Positions 1 to 8,235 of a DNA stretch of 64,000 bases are shown in pieces. Below the pieces are notes generated by a model, which made no database searches, was not told where the DNA came from, and saw only the letters and a list, made by a program, of their open reading frames with translations. The number at the start of each line of letters is the position of its first letter. The stretch's first letter is position 1. The translations under genes were made by a program, and so were the position numbers. This stretch comes from Lachnospiraceae bacterium XPB1003 (GTDB taxonomy: Bacteria > Bacillota > Clostridia > Lachnospirales > Lachnospiraceae), in the NCBI GenBank assembly GCA_900102065.1, contig FMVK01000003.1, positions 1 through 64,000 on the forward strand. Reading direction: 5' to 3'.

Positions 1-10
1 CCCTCTGAGT

Positions 11-34
11 TAGGGTAGTTGTCACCCACCTCCC
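11..34 (+). repeat. Left inverted repeat of the IS
   Basis: Reads TAGGGTAGTTGTCACC and onward. It matches the reverse complement of 1661-1682 with one mismatch over its first 17 bases. Confidence 0.8.
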
Positions 35-73
35 ATAATTGATAAGATGCTTATCAAGGGGAAGGTGACAAGT

Positions 74-580
74 ATGAGCTATAACAGATATCCAAAGGAA
101 ATGAAGGAAGCCATAGTGGCCAGGTTACTTGAAGAAGATGTTATCGTAATGGACATCCACAAGGAGACCGGTATAGGGATCAATACTCTGTACAGATGGA
201 GAGATGATGCTATGAATAAGAAAGGCTTATCAGCTACGACCAAGTACAAGAATGCTGATAAGTGGAGCAGTCAGGATAAGTTCACAGTTGTTTTGGAAAC
301 AGCCAATCTCTCAGAAGTAGAATTCTCTGAGTACTGCAGAGAAAAAGGAATCTACCCTGAACAGGTCAAAGAATGGCGAGATGCCTGCATGAATGCGAAC
401 AACGGTGCAGTTGAACGCAGAGATAAGCTCAGTAAGGAACTTAAGGCTGAGCGTAAGCAAAAGGAAAAGCTTGAGAAGGAACTTGCCAGGAAAGAAAAAG
501 CATTAGCGGAGGCTGCAGCACTGCTGGTCTTAAGAAAAAAAGCCAATGCGATTTGGGGGACGGAAGAAGAGGAAGAATGA
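74..580 (+). CDS. IS3-type transposase OrfA (helix-turn-helix protein)
   Basis: 168-residue first ORF of the insertion sequence; it would bind the element ends. The N-terminal 45 residues resemble a transposase helix-turn-helix (PKEMKEAIVARLLEED, then TGIGINTLYRWRDD). The C-terminal third is a charged coiled coil rich in K and E, as in OrfA proteins that dimerise. I chose ATG 74 because GGGGAAGG lies just upstream; an in-frame ATG at 47 has no ribosome site. The stop overlaps the orfB ATG as ATGA, and the A7 tract at 535-541 could also fuse the two products by frameshifting. Confidence 0.85.
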   Translation: MSYNRYPKEMKEAIVARLLEEDVIVMDIHKETGIGINTLYRWRDDAMNKKGLSATTKYKNADKWSSQDKFTVVLETANLSEVEFSEYCREKGIYPEQVKEWRDACMNANNGAVERRDKLSKELKAERKQKEKLEKELARKEKALAEAAALLVLRKKANAIWGTEEEEE

Positions 581-1641
581 TTAGCGCCTCAGATCGCAGA
601 CAGGCAGTTGAGCTAATCAGCGAAGCGGTAAACTCAGGAGCTGCATTATATAAAGCTTGCGAAGAGCTGGGCATAAGTAAACGTACTTATAATCGTTGGA
701 GAAAAACTGACAACGAATATATAGATAAGCGCACGACCTGCGAGCGCCCTGAACCGGTCAATAAACTGGCAAAGGAAGAAAGACAGGAGATACTGGATAC
801 GATGAATTCAGAGGAGTTTGCATCAAAGACACCTTGTGAGGTCGTACCGATACTGGCAGATAGAGGAATCTATCTTGGAAGTGAAAGTACATTCTATAAC
901 GTATTAAGAGATGCAAACCAGCTTGCTCACAGAGGACGGGAACAGGCACCTGTGAAACGCCCGGTATCAACCCATAAGGCGACTGCCCCTAATCAGGTGT
1001 GGATGTGGGACATCACATATCTTAACGGACCGATAAAAGGCAAGTACTATTATCTGTACCTATTCTCAGATTTGTTCAGTAGAAAGATCGTTGGCTGGGA
1101 AGTACATGAGTGTGAATCAGCAAAACTTGCCGGAGATCTGATAAAGCGAATATACAGAGAAGAAAAGATATTTATGAATAAGGAACCATTGGTTCTCCAT
1201 TCTGATAACGGAAGCCCTATGAAGGGTGCTACGATGCTTGAGACGCTTTATGCTCTTGGGGTCATTCCTTCAAGAAGCAGGCCTAGAGTCAGCAATGATA
1301 ATCCTTATGCAGAGAGTCTTTTCAAGACGCTGAAATATATGCCTAATTATCAGCCGAAGGGATTTAACAATCTTTTCGAAGCGAGGATGTGGGTAAAACA
1401 TTTCGTAGACTGGTATAACAATGACCACCGTCATAGTGGAATTAACTATGTTACTCCTAATGAGCGTCATGCAGGCAAGGATAAGGAAATCCTTGCAGAA
1501 AGAATCAGGGTGTATGAAGAAGCAAGAGCTAAGCACCCGGAGCGCTGGACCAGAAGTATCAGAAAGTGGGAATACCAGGATACAGAGTGGCTAAATCCAA
1601 GACAAGAAAAAGAAACTAAGAACGAGGCAAAAGCCTCATAA
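577..1641 (+). CDS. IS3-type transposase OrfB (DDE integrase core)
   Basis: 354-residue catalytic transposase. After an HTH-like start (ACEELGISKRTYNRWRK) comes an rve-type core with the expected acidic residues: D in MWDITYL, D in LHSDNGSP and E in NPYAESLFKTLKY. The C-terminal part has the usual WYNNDHRHSGINYVTPNERH pattern. Length and motifs look complete, so the element may be active. The start is taken as the ATG overlapping the orfA stop; a TTG at 553 and the upstream frameshift route are alternatives. Confidence 0.92.
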   Translation: MISASDRRQAVELISEAVNSGAALYKACEELGISKRTYNRWRKTDNEYIDKRTTCERPEPVNKLAKEERQEILDTMNSEEFASKTPCEVVPILADRGIYLGSESTFYNVLRDANQLAHRGREQAPVKRPVSTHKATAPNQVWMWDITYLNGPIKGKYYYLYLFSDLFSRKIVGWEVHECESAKLAGDLIKRIYREEKIFMNKEPLVLHSDNGSPMKGATMLETLYALGVIPSRSRPRVSNDNPYAESLFKTLKYMPNYQPKGFNNLFEARMWVKHFVDWYNNDHRHSGINYVTPNERHAGKDKEILAERIRVYEEARAKHPERWTRSIRKWEYQDTEWLNPRQEKETKNEAKAS

Positions 1642-1660
1642 AAACTAAGGAAAGGAATAA

Positions 1661-1682
1661 GGGGAGGGTGACAACTATCCTA
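1661..1682 (-). repeat. Right inverted repeat of the IS
   Basis: GGGTGACAACTATCCTA at its outer end mirrors the left end. The mobile unit stops here, and the open frame of a nuclease fragment starts within two bases. Confidence 0.8.
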
Positions 1683-1683
1683 A

Positions 1684-2070
1684 AAAATTCCGTTTCGTAT
1701 TGAAATAGGGGATTTAGTTTTTATAGGGGAAATTAAGGGGATAACATCAAATGTTAAAAATGATAATCTAGGGCAATTGGAAAGACATGTACAAAGTTAT
1801 ATGGATGAAATCGAAGATAATTGTCAGTATAAAGAGGTTCATGCATTACTTATTATTAATCCGTTTAGAACGAAAGCGTTAAATGAACGAGAGCCGATTC
1901 ATGAAAAACAGATAAACCTTGCAATTAAGTATAACAGTCTAATAATTGAAACAACCACATTATTGCAAATATTCGAGTTGTTTCAAAGAGGAGAAATTGA
2001 CTCGGAAAGATGCAGAGAAGTATTTAAAACACAGATTGGCTTGTTAAAGATTGAAGATGTTAAAAAATAA
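1684..2070 (+). pseudogene. C-terminal fragment of a PD-(D/E)XK-like nuclease, cut by the IS
   Basis: The frame is open from the first codon after the IS end (a TAA lies at 1681-1683), without a proper start there. It encodes EIGDLVFIGEIKG followed by NLGQLERHVQSYMDE and KEVHALLIINPFR. The GEIKG strand resembles the E-x-K half of a PD-(D/E)XK nuclease site; the assignment is by motif only. The upstream part must lie left of the window or be lost. Translation could begin at TTG 1777, but that would leave out the GEIKG strand. Confidence 0.6.
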
Positions 2071-2071
2071 A

Positions 2072-2149
2072 TTGAGAGTTATCGTTCAGAGGTCACTAGA
2101 TGGAACACAGATACTTTTTGATAGTTTAATGCAAAACTATTTTGGTTAA
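2072..2149 (+). pseudogene. Orphan C-terminal tail of an hsdS gene
   Basis: A 25-residue open stretch ends in LFDSLMQNYFG, nearly the same as the end of the complete HsdS at 3119-4309 (LFDSLMQEYFG). It starts directly after the previous stop with AAATTGAGA, the same sequence that begins the 21-bp repeats in front of both intact hsdS genes. This is most simply the 3' scar of a third specificity gene removed by recombination. Confidence 0.6.
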
Positions 2150-2192
2150 CCATTGAGAGCGTTTAGGCTTTAGGCCTGTCGAAAGGAGAAAA

Positions 2193-3086
2193 ATGTCCGA
2201 GATTAAATTGTTTAGTTTAAATCCAGAGGTTAAAGAATTGGAATCATCAACAGTCTTGTTAGAAAAAGAACTGCAAAACATAATTGAGAATAATATGGAA
2301 CAATTTTTTGGAGTTAGATTCCTAAAGAGCGAATATGCAATCACTTCTGGAAGGATGGACAGCATAGGAATTGACGAAAACTATAGTCCGGTGATTTTTG
2401 AATACAAGAGAAGTACTAATGAAAATGTAATCAACCAGGGGCTCTTTTATCTTGATTGGCTATTAGACCATAAAGCAGATTTCAAATTATTGGTAATTGA
2501 AAAACTTGGGATGGATATAGCAGAAAAAATTGATTGGTCAGTACCTTGTGTTATATGCGTTGCTAATGATTTTACTCGGTACGATATTCATGCAGTAAAT
2601 CAGATGCAACGTAATATAAAACTGGTTAAGTACAAAAAATATCAGAATGACTTAATCCTGTTTGAGCACATGAATACGCCTATAGCTAAACCGTTGATTG
2701 ATAGTAGTACAACAAGTACAACTTCTAGCTATGCGCAAAAGACGCATTTAGAGAAGCTAGCCTCAGCTTCCGAAATGTTTAAAAAGTTATATGAATCTAT
2801 TTGTGATTATATTGTTTCGCTAGGAGATGATTTAGTTCCGAATCAGTTGAAATATTATTTGGCGTACAAAAGAGTACAAAATATTTTTTGTATCGAAATA
2901 TATCAAAAGCAAATAATAGTACGAGTAAAACTTAGCCCGGATTCCGTTGAACTAGTAGAGGGTTTTACGAGAGATATGAGAAATACAGGCCATTATGGAA
3001 CAGGAGATCTTGAGATATCAATAAAGAATGAACAAGATTTTATTAAGGCTAAGAGCTTGTTTGATAAAGCATATAATGAAGCATAA
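2193..3086 (+). CDS. DUF5655 protein with NucS-like PD-(D/E)XK domain
   Basis: 297 residues. The N-terminal 150 residues look like a small nuclease domain: D56 and D61 in RMDSIGID, then E70-Y-K72 in VIFEYKRST, the spacing of a PD-(D/E)XK site, and a following QGLFYLDWLL helix. The last 120 residues resemble DUF5655. Such proteins are often found inside restriction loci; the role here is not shown by sequence, but DNA cleavage or repair fits. AAAGGAG sets the ATG. The gene ends four bases before the first hsdS-associated repeat. Confidence 0.72.
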   Translation: MSEIKLFSLNPEVKELESSTVLLEKELQNIIENNMEQFFGVRFLKSEYAITSGRMDSIGIDENYSPVIFEYKRSTNENVINQGLFYLDWLLDHKADFKLLVIEKLGMDIAEKIDWSVPCVICVANDFTRYDIHAVNQMQRNIKLVKYKKYQNDLILFEHMNTPIAKPLIDSSTTSTTSSYAQKTHLEKLASASEMFKKLYESICDYIVSLGDDLVPNQLKYYLAYKRVQNIFCIEIYQKQIIVRVKLSPDSVELVEGFTRDMRNTGHYGTGDLEISIKNEQDFIKAKSLFDKAYNEA

Positions 3087-3089
3087 ATT

Positions 3090-3110
3090 AAATTGAGATT
3101 TGTAGGGATG
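3090..3110 (+). repeat. 21-bp direct repeat, copy 1, before hsdS-1
   Basis: Identical to 5335-5355. It begins AAATTGAGATTTG and ends eight bases before the hsdS-1 ATG. Its GGGATG end supplies the only ribosome-site-like sequence for hsdS-1. Recombination between the two copies would remove hsdS-1 and the recombinase gene. Confidence 0.9.
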
Positions 3111-3118
3111 ATTAATAG

Positions 3119-4309
3119 ATGGATGATATTAAACGTGTTCGGCTAGGTGATATTGCTGAATTAATAACTAAGGGAACTACTCCAACAACATTAGGGTATG
3201 ACTTTCAAGATGAAGGTATTAACTTTCTAAAAATAGAGTGTTTTGATGAAAACGGTAGCTTTCTTCCTGAAAAGGTAGCTTTTATTTCTGAAGAATGCAA
3301 TGAGAAACTAAAAAGATCTCAGCTTAAAGAAGGCGATGTTTTATTCTCTATAGCCGGAGCTATAGGAAGAGTGGCAATTGTTACCGAGGAAATGCTTCCG
3401 GCCAATACAAATCAAGCGCTTGCAATTATCAGAATTACTGATGAAAATGTATACCTGCCATATATCAAACTGATTTTAACGTCACCGATTGTAAAAAAAC
3501 AGTTTGAAAAGAAAAAGCAAGGAGTAGCTCAGCTTAATCTTTCGCTTAAGGATATTAATGAAATAGTAATTCCATTACCTGATAAAAAGAGACAGATAGA
3601 GTATGCAGAGCTATTTGGCAAGCTTTTCGGTGTCATTACTTTAAGAAATACACAGCTATCAGATATGGATAACCTTATCAAAGCCCGATTTGTCGAGCTC
3701 TTTGGAACACCAGGCCAAGATGAAAAGGGTTGGGGATTGAAACAGCTTGGAGAGTGTTGTGAAATAAATCCTAAAAAAGGCTCGGATTCTCGACTTGTAT
3801 CAGGATTAGAAGTTTCCTTTGTTCCTATGCCTTCTGTCTCTGAAACAGGGGATATTGATACTTCTGAGCTAAGGGTTTTTGATGATGTAAAAACGGGATT
3901 CACATATTTTGCTGAAAAGGATGTTCTATTTGCTAAGATTACACCTTGTATGGAGAATGGAAAGGGTGCAGTGGCTGTTGGGCTTTGCAACGGAATCGGG
4001 TTTGGATCCACAGAATTCCATGTACTAAGATCCATGGAGGGGGGCAGTAATCCGTATTGGCTATATTCGGTTACCTCATTTTCGAGTTTTAGAAAAGATG
4101 CGGAGGCAAACATGACCGGAAGTGCAGGTCAGCGGAGAGTTCCAGCTTCTTTTTTGGAAAATTATAAGATTTCGTTGCCGCCAATTGAACTTCAAAATCG
4201 ATTTGAGGATTTTGTCAAACAAGTCGACAAATCAAAAGTTGCAGTGAAGAAAGCGCTCGATGAAACCAAATTGTTGTTTGATAGCTTGATGCAGGAGTAT
4301 TTTGGATAA
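3119..4309 (+). CDS. hsdS: Type I restriction specificity subunit HsdS (copy 1)
   Basis: 396 residues, full length for HsdS. It gives the HsdM/HsdR complex its DNA recognition sequence. Two target recognition domains lie at about residues 1-170 and 205-365. They are separated by the conserved helix region LIKARFVELFG (near residue 186), and a matching helix near the end has FVKQVDKSKV. The gene sits between a DUF5655 nuclease and a tyrosine recombinase, with a second hsdS beyond. DNA coding for the two conserved regions is nearly identical in both hsdS genes, which allows domain exchange. Confidence 0.93.
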   Translation: MDDIKRVRLGDIAELITKGTTPTTLGYDFQDEGINFLKIECFDENGSFLPEKVAFISEECNEKLKRSQLKEGDVLFSIAGAIGRVAIVTEEMLPANTNQALAIIRITDENVYLPYIKLILTSPIVKKQFEKKKQGVAQLNLSLKDINEIVIPLPDKKRQIEYAELFGKLFGVITLRNTQLSDMDNLIKARFVELFGTPGQDEKGWGLKQLGECCEINPKKGSDSRLVSGLEVSFVPMPSVSETGDIDTSELRVFDDVKTGFTYFAEKDVLFAKITPCMENGKGAVAVGLCNGIGFGSTEFHVLRSMEGGSNPYWLYSVTSFSSFRKDAEANMTGSAGQRRVPASFLENYKISLPPIELQNRFEDFVKQVDKSKVAVKKALDETKLLFDSLMQEYFG

Positions 4310-4363
4310 AATGTATAATTTTATTGGCGCAGGATGTTGGTATCAACGAAAGGAGATATCAGC

Positions 4364-5332
4364 ATGGAGGAGAAAATCGTTACAATTTTGAATGAAATGT
4401 CGGAATTCCTGTCAGTTTCGCAGATGAAAAAATTACAGGAAGTAATGCTCAGTACTTTTGCCGAGAAGGAGCCGGAGAAAAAGCAGATCAGCAACGAAGA
4501 GTACCTTGAGATGTTCCTTGATGCCAAGACTATTGAGGGATGTTCCGAAAGAACAATACAGTATTATAGAGTTACGATAAAGAAGATGTTTGAATCTGTT
4601 ACTGAAATAGTAAGAAAGATTACGACAGAGGACATGAGAACCTATTTGTCCGAATATCAGAAACTGAATAATTGCAGTAAGGTGACAGTAGATAATGTCC
4701 GCAGGAATATATCGAGTTTCTTTTCGTGGCTTGAAGAAGAGAATCATATTCTGAAAAGTCCAATGAAGAGGATACATAAGATCAAGACAAATCAGCAGGT
4801 CAAAGAGATAATCAATGATGAGGACATTGAAAAACTTCGGGATAAGTGCACATGTAAAAGAGATCTTGCGATTGTAGATTTGCTTTATTCCACGGGTATA
4901 AGAGTGGGAGAACTGGTGAATCTGAATATCCCGGATATAAACTTCGAGGACAGAGAATGTGTAGTATTTGGAAAAGGCGGTAAAGAGAGGAAGGTATACT
5001 TTGACGCAAAAGCAAAACTCCACTTGCAGGCATATATCAACAGCAGAACGGATGATAATTCGGCATTATTTGTAACATTGGACGCTCCGTATAACAGGTT
5101 GAAAATTAGTGGTGTAGAGATAAGGATGCGGCAACTTGGAAGAAGCATAAATCTTACTAAAATTCATCCTCATAAGTTCCGTAGAACAATGGCTACAAGG
5201 GCAATAGATAAAGGAATGCCGATAGAGCAGGTGCAGAAAATACTTGGACATTCGCAGATAGATACGACTATGCAGTATGCAATGGTAAATCAGAGTAATG
5301 TTAAATCATCCCATAAGAAGTTTATTTCGTGA
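4364..5332 (+). CDS. Tyrosine recombinase (XerC/D-like) in the hsdS locus
   Basis: 322-residue tyrosine recombinase with an N-terminal SAM-like core-binding half (about 40-150) and a C-terminal catalytic half. The active-site set is visible: R in STGIRVGEL (near 180), K in GKGGKERK, H-x-x-R in HPHKFRRT, H in LGHSQIDTT and the nucleophile Y in MQYAMV (near 304). AAAGGAGA in front of ATG 4364 sets the start. In restriction loci of Firmicutes and Bacteroidetes such enzymes shuffle hsdS segments; its place between two hsdS genes and two direct repeats suggests the same here. Confidence 0.9.
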   Translation: MEEKIVTILNEMSEFLSVSQMKKLQEVMLSTFAEKEPEKKQISNEEYLEMFLDAKTIEGCSERTIQYYRVTIKKMFESVTEIVRKITTEDMRTYLSEYQKLNNCSKVTVDNVRRNISSFFSWLEEENHILKSPMKRIHKIKTNQQVKEIINDEDIEKLRDKCTCKRDLAIVDLLYSTGIRVGELVNLNIPDINFEDRECVVFGKGGKERKVYFDAKAKLHLQAYINSRTDDNSALFVTLDAPYNRLKISGVEIRMRQLGRSINLTKIHPHKFRRTMATRAIDKGMPIEQVQKILGHSQIDTTMQYAMVNQSNVKSSHKKFIS

Positions 5333-5334
5333 GC

Positions 5335-5355
5335 AAATTGAGATTTGTAGGGATG
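5335..5355 (+). repeat. 21-bp direct repeat, copy 2, before hsdS-2
   Basis: Exact second copy of 3090-3110, starting two bases after the recombinase stop codon and ending five bases before the hsdS-2 ATG. Confidence 0.9.
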
Positions 5356-5359
5356 GCAG

Positions 5360-6541
5360 ATGGATAAAATTAGACTTGGTGATATAGCGACACTTATTAA
5401 TGGTGATCGAGGGAAGAATTACCCCTCGCAAGCGGATATAACTGATGAAGGCGATATACCTTTTGTGAATGCTGGGCATTTAAATGGTCGCAGTATAGAT
5501 TTTGAGGAGATGAATTATATCTCTCAAGATAAGTTTAATCGCTTGAGTTCAGGAAAATTTGTTAAGGGAGATGTATTGTACTGCCTAAGGGGATCATTGG
5601 GGAAAAAGGCTATTGTAAACGATGATGTTGAGGGGGCAATAGCATCTTCGCTTGTAATAATAAGACCGGATTATAACCGGATTGATGGGGATTATCTTTT
5701 GTTTTCTCTGGATTCACCATCAATCAAGGAGCAATTGATCAAAGCAAATAACGGGAGTTCACAGCCTAATCTTTCTGCAGCGAGTGTTAGAGAATATCAG
5801 ATAGAACTTCCTGACATGAAAGTCCAAAAGGATGTAGTCAATAAGCTGGCAAAAGTCAGAACCATAATAGATAGCAGACAGCATGAAATTGATTTGCTTG
5901 ATGAACTTATTAAAGCCCGATTTGTCGAGATGTTTGGAAATCCTGTTGAGAACCCAAAAGGTTATAGAGTAGATACTTTACAGGATCTGATTGATGCTGG
6001 AGATATTACGTATCATTTAGATGGAAACCATGGTGGGGATTATCCAAGAAGTGAGGAATTTGTTTCGGAAGGAGTTCCATATATAGGAGCAAATTGTATT
6101 TCAAATGGCGAAATAGATTTTTCATTGGCAAAGTATCTTACGGTAGAACGTGCAGGAAAGCTTAGAAAGGGAATTGCTCAAAATGAGGATGTCCTATTTG
6201 CGCATAATGCTACTGTTGGTCCCACTGTTGTGCTGCATACAACGGAACCCAAGGTGATATTGAGCACATCTCTAACAGCATATAGATGCAATAAAGAGAG
6301 TATAATGCCAGAATATCTTGCGACATATATGAAGAGTGATGGATTCGTGATGCAGTATTCTAGTGAAATGAAGCAGACTACAAGGAATCAGGTTCCCGTC
6401 ACAGCTCAGAAGAAGTATTTATTCTTGATTCCTCCTATGGAGGAGCAGAAAGCATTTTCTGAGTTTGTTAAACAAGTCGACAAATCAAAAGTTGTCGCTG
6501 AAAAGCATTGGAACATACATAACATTTGCTTAGTCGCTTGA
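5360..6541 (+). CDS. hsdS: Type I restriction specificity subunit HsdS (copy 2, altered tail)
   Basis: 393 residues with two recognition domains different from those of copy 1, so it should specify another DNA site. The central LIKARFVEMFGNP region (5906-5939) and C-terminal FVKQVDKSKV region (6464-6494) match copy 1 at DNA level. After KSKV the two diverge: this product ends HWNIHNICLVA, while the usual LLxxLMQE tail is readable in another frame at about 6523-6549. That points to a small indel near the end; most of the protein is intact. Its ribosome site comes from the second 21-bp repeat. Confidence 0.88.
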   Translation: MDKIRLGDIATLINGDRGKNYPSQADITDEGDIPFVNAGHLNGRSIDFEEMNYISQDKFNRLSSGKFVKGDVLYCLRGSLGKKAIVNDDVEGAIASSLVIIRPDYNRIDGDYLLFSLDSPSIKEQLIKANNGSSQPNLSAASVREYQIELPDMKVQKDVVNKLAKVRTIIDSRQHEIDLLDELIKARFVEMFGNPVENPKGYRVDTLQDLIDAGDITYHLDGNHGGDYPRSEEFVSEGVPYIGANCISNGEIDFSLAKYLTVERAGKLRKGIAQNEDVLFAHNATVGPTVVLHTTEPKVILSTSLTAYRCNKESIMPEYLATYMKSDGFVMQYSSEMKQTTRNQVPVTAQKKYLFLIPPMEEQKAFSEFVKQVDKSKVVAEKHWNIHNICLVA

Positions 6542-6562
6542 TGCAGGAGGACAGGTATATTT

Positions 6563-7018
6563 ATGGGATTGATAGAATTAGCCAGTAACAATTCCTTTTG
6601 GCGAGGAGTAGATTATTACGAAAATAAAAAGGTAACTGTTTGGAAAAAGAATGACGAAGATACCTATTCCGGGACTGTAAAAGGAAGCGATGGGAAGCAG
6701 TATGATGTTTATGTTGATGTAGAGCATCCGAGAAAGTCTAAATGCTCATGTCCATTTGCCGAAGATAAGCGTGTGATCTGTAAGCATATGCTGGCGTTAT
6801 ACTTTACGGTGAAACCTAAGGCACTGGAAGATTATCTGACAGAGATGAAAGAATATGAGCGCCAACTGGAAGAGGAAGAAGAGAGACGAAGTATCGAACA
6901 CAAGCAGGAATTAATGAAAAAAGCAAAGTCGATGAGTAAATCGGATTTGATAGAAGAATTGGTTTTGGCATGGTTAAGAATCGAAGAAATTGAATCAAGT
7001 AGATACTATTATGAATAA
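6563..7018 (+). CDS. Small SWIM zinc-finger protein
   Basis: 151 residues. A SWIM-type zinc site is clear: CSCPF, then CKHMLAL (C-x-C and C-x-H), near residues 55-75, in a protein whose first 20 residues (NNSFWRGVDYYENKKV) match the start of SWIM proteins. The rest is a charged helix with E/R repeats. SWIM domains bind DNA or protein partners; no catalytic domain is present. It lies between hsdS-2 and a HipA-like gene in the same direction and may belong to the restriction operon. Confidence 0.75.
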   Translation: MGLIELASNNSFWRGVDYYENKKVTVWKKNDEDTYSGTVKGSDGKQYDVYVDVEHPRKSKCSCPFAEDKRVICKHMLALYFTVKPKALEDYLTEMKEYERQLEEEEERRSIEHKQELMKKAKSMSKSDLIEELVLAWLRIEEIESSRYYYE

Positions 7019-7042
7019 TGGCTTTGAATGGGAGAATCTTAT

Positions 7043-8176
7043 ATGGAATATATTTTAAAGCTATTTGACGTAGAATTAATTAAATTTAAAATCATTGAGA
7101 ACTTGTCTGATCCTGTGTTACAGATCACATGGACAAATGAAAAGAAAAAGCATCTTCTTCCTTTAGGTATGGAGCTAAGCGACAAAGGGCTTGCTTCCTG
7201 GATGAAAAACAGAACGATTCCCAAAAACCGAGCCTATGTTAATGCCTTCCTTGCAAGGTGTGGTCTTAATGCCAACAGGCCTATGGATGTAATCTCAGTT
7301 TGCAGAGGTTTATCCTTAAATGATTCATACTGGGTAGTGGAAGAAGAATTTGCAGGAACATTTGGAGATAATAATCTCTATGAGAATAATTTCAGCCGTG
7401 TGCTTGCCATGATTGCTTTTACCGGATATGGGAGCAGTGCCAGATCTTCATTGGCATCTTCTCCGGAGTTTACGACAAATGGCATGCTCCCCAAATGCTG
7501 GAGAAGAATTAATGGAAAGGTTTATCTTTATAAGGGTGCTACATCGGGGGCATCCAATACGGGAAATGAACCGTATTCAGAATTATATGCATATGAGATA
7601 GGGACAGCCTTGGGTATGAATGTTGTTCCTTACAAGGTTTCAAAATGGAAGAAGCAATTGTGCTCTGCATGTGAATTGTTTACGAGTAAAGATATAGCTT
7701 TTGTTCCTATAGGCCGGATAGTAAAAACAGGTGGGATGAGGACAGTACGAGAGTATTATGAGAATCTTGGAGCTGAATATGTAGATGCACTTAACGATAT
7801 GATAGTGTTAGATGCAGTGATCTACAATACTGACAGGCACTTTGGCAATTTCGGAGTGCTTGTTGATAGTAAAACAAATAAGATAATAGCTCCGGCACCA
7901 CTGTTTGACCATGGAAATTCCCTGTTTAATCTAGCAGGAGAAGAAAACTGGGCAGATGAGAAACTACTTAAGGAATATGCCGGTACATTGCTTCCCAGTG
8001 TATATGAAGATTATATAGAGGAAGCAAGAAAGATAATGGACAGCAGATTAAAAGAAAAATTGAGAAAGATGTTAACATATAACCTAAAAAAAGTAGGTGC
8101 ATATAATTATTCATCGGATAGATTAAAACTAATCAGTAAAATGGTACAGGAAAGAGTACATGAGATTCTGAACTGA
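7043..8176 (+). CDS. HipA-like serine/threonine kinase fold protein
   Basis: 379 residues. The C-terminal half shows a HipA/PI4K-like kinase core: VYLYKG with a lysine, SELYAYEIG, the catalytic loop NTDRHFGNFG (N262-D264-H266) and the metal-binding D289 in PLFDHGNSL. HipA proteins phosphorylate targets such as GltX in toxin-antitoxin systems. No HipB-type HTH partner adjoins it; the first 120 residues are not of a type I recognise. GGGAG eight bases upstream favours ATG 7043 over ATG 7028. Being inside a restriction locus suggests a defence or control role, which is inference. Confidence 0.72.
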   Translation: MEYILKLFDVELIKFKIIENLSDPVLQITWTNEKKKHLLPLGMELSDKGLASWMKNRTIPKNRAYVNAFLARCGLNANRPMDVISVCRGLSLNDSYWVVEEEFAGTFGDNNLYENNFSRVLAMIAFTGYGSSARSSLASSPEFTTNGMLPKCWRRINGKVYLYKGATSGASNTGNEPYSELYAYEIGTALGMNVVPYKVSKWKKQLCSACELFTSKDIAFVPIGRIVKTGGMRTVREYYENLGAEYVDALNDMIVLDAVIYNTDRHFGNFGVLVDSKTNKIIAPAPLFDHGNSLFNLAGEENWADEKLLKEYAGTLLPSVYEDYIEEARKIMDSRLKEKLRKMLTYNLKKVGAYNYSSDRLKLISKMVQERVHEILN

Positions 8177-8189
8177 AAGGAGGCATAGG

Positions 8190-8222
8190 GCATGACCGCT
8201 CGAAAGCCTGCTACGGTCATGC
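8190..8222 (+). promoter_or_regulatory. Hairpin in the hsdR leader
   Basis: GCATGACCG (8190-8198) pairs perfectly with CGGTCATGC (8214-8222) around a 15-base loop. The stem contains the start codon of the 13-codon leader ORF. No T-run follows, so it is unlikely to be a simple terminator. Confidence 0.7.
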
Positions 8223-8233
8223 GTTTCTCGTAG
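8192..8233 (+). CDS. 13-residue leader peptide upstream of hsdR
   Basis: ATG 8192 is preceded at good distance by AAAGGAGG (8177-8184), the best ribosome site in this stretch. The ORF reads MTARKPATVMRFS and stops with TAG at 8231-8233, two bases before the hsdR ATG. hsdR itself has no visible ribosome site, so its translation probably depends on ribosomes finishing this leader. The peptide has no known function; its own start codon lies in a hairpin. Confidence 0.6.
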   Translation: MTARKPATVMRFS

Positions 8234-8235
8234 CT

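Larger units (their letters stand above)
11..1682 (+). mobile_element. IS3-type insertion sequence with two transposase ORFs
   Basis: The element is bounded by inverted ends at 11-34 and 1661-1682 and carries orfA and orfB, the second with a DDE integrase core. This layout matches the IS3 superfamily. A run of seven A at 535-541, read as A-AAA-AAA-G in the orfA frame, could let ribosomes slip -1 into orfB, which stays open through the junction. The exact outer ends and the target duplication cannot be set because only ten bases lie to the left. The insertion separates a nuclease fragment (1684-2070) from its upstream part. Confidence 0.88.
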
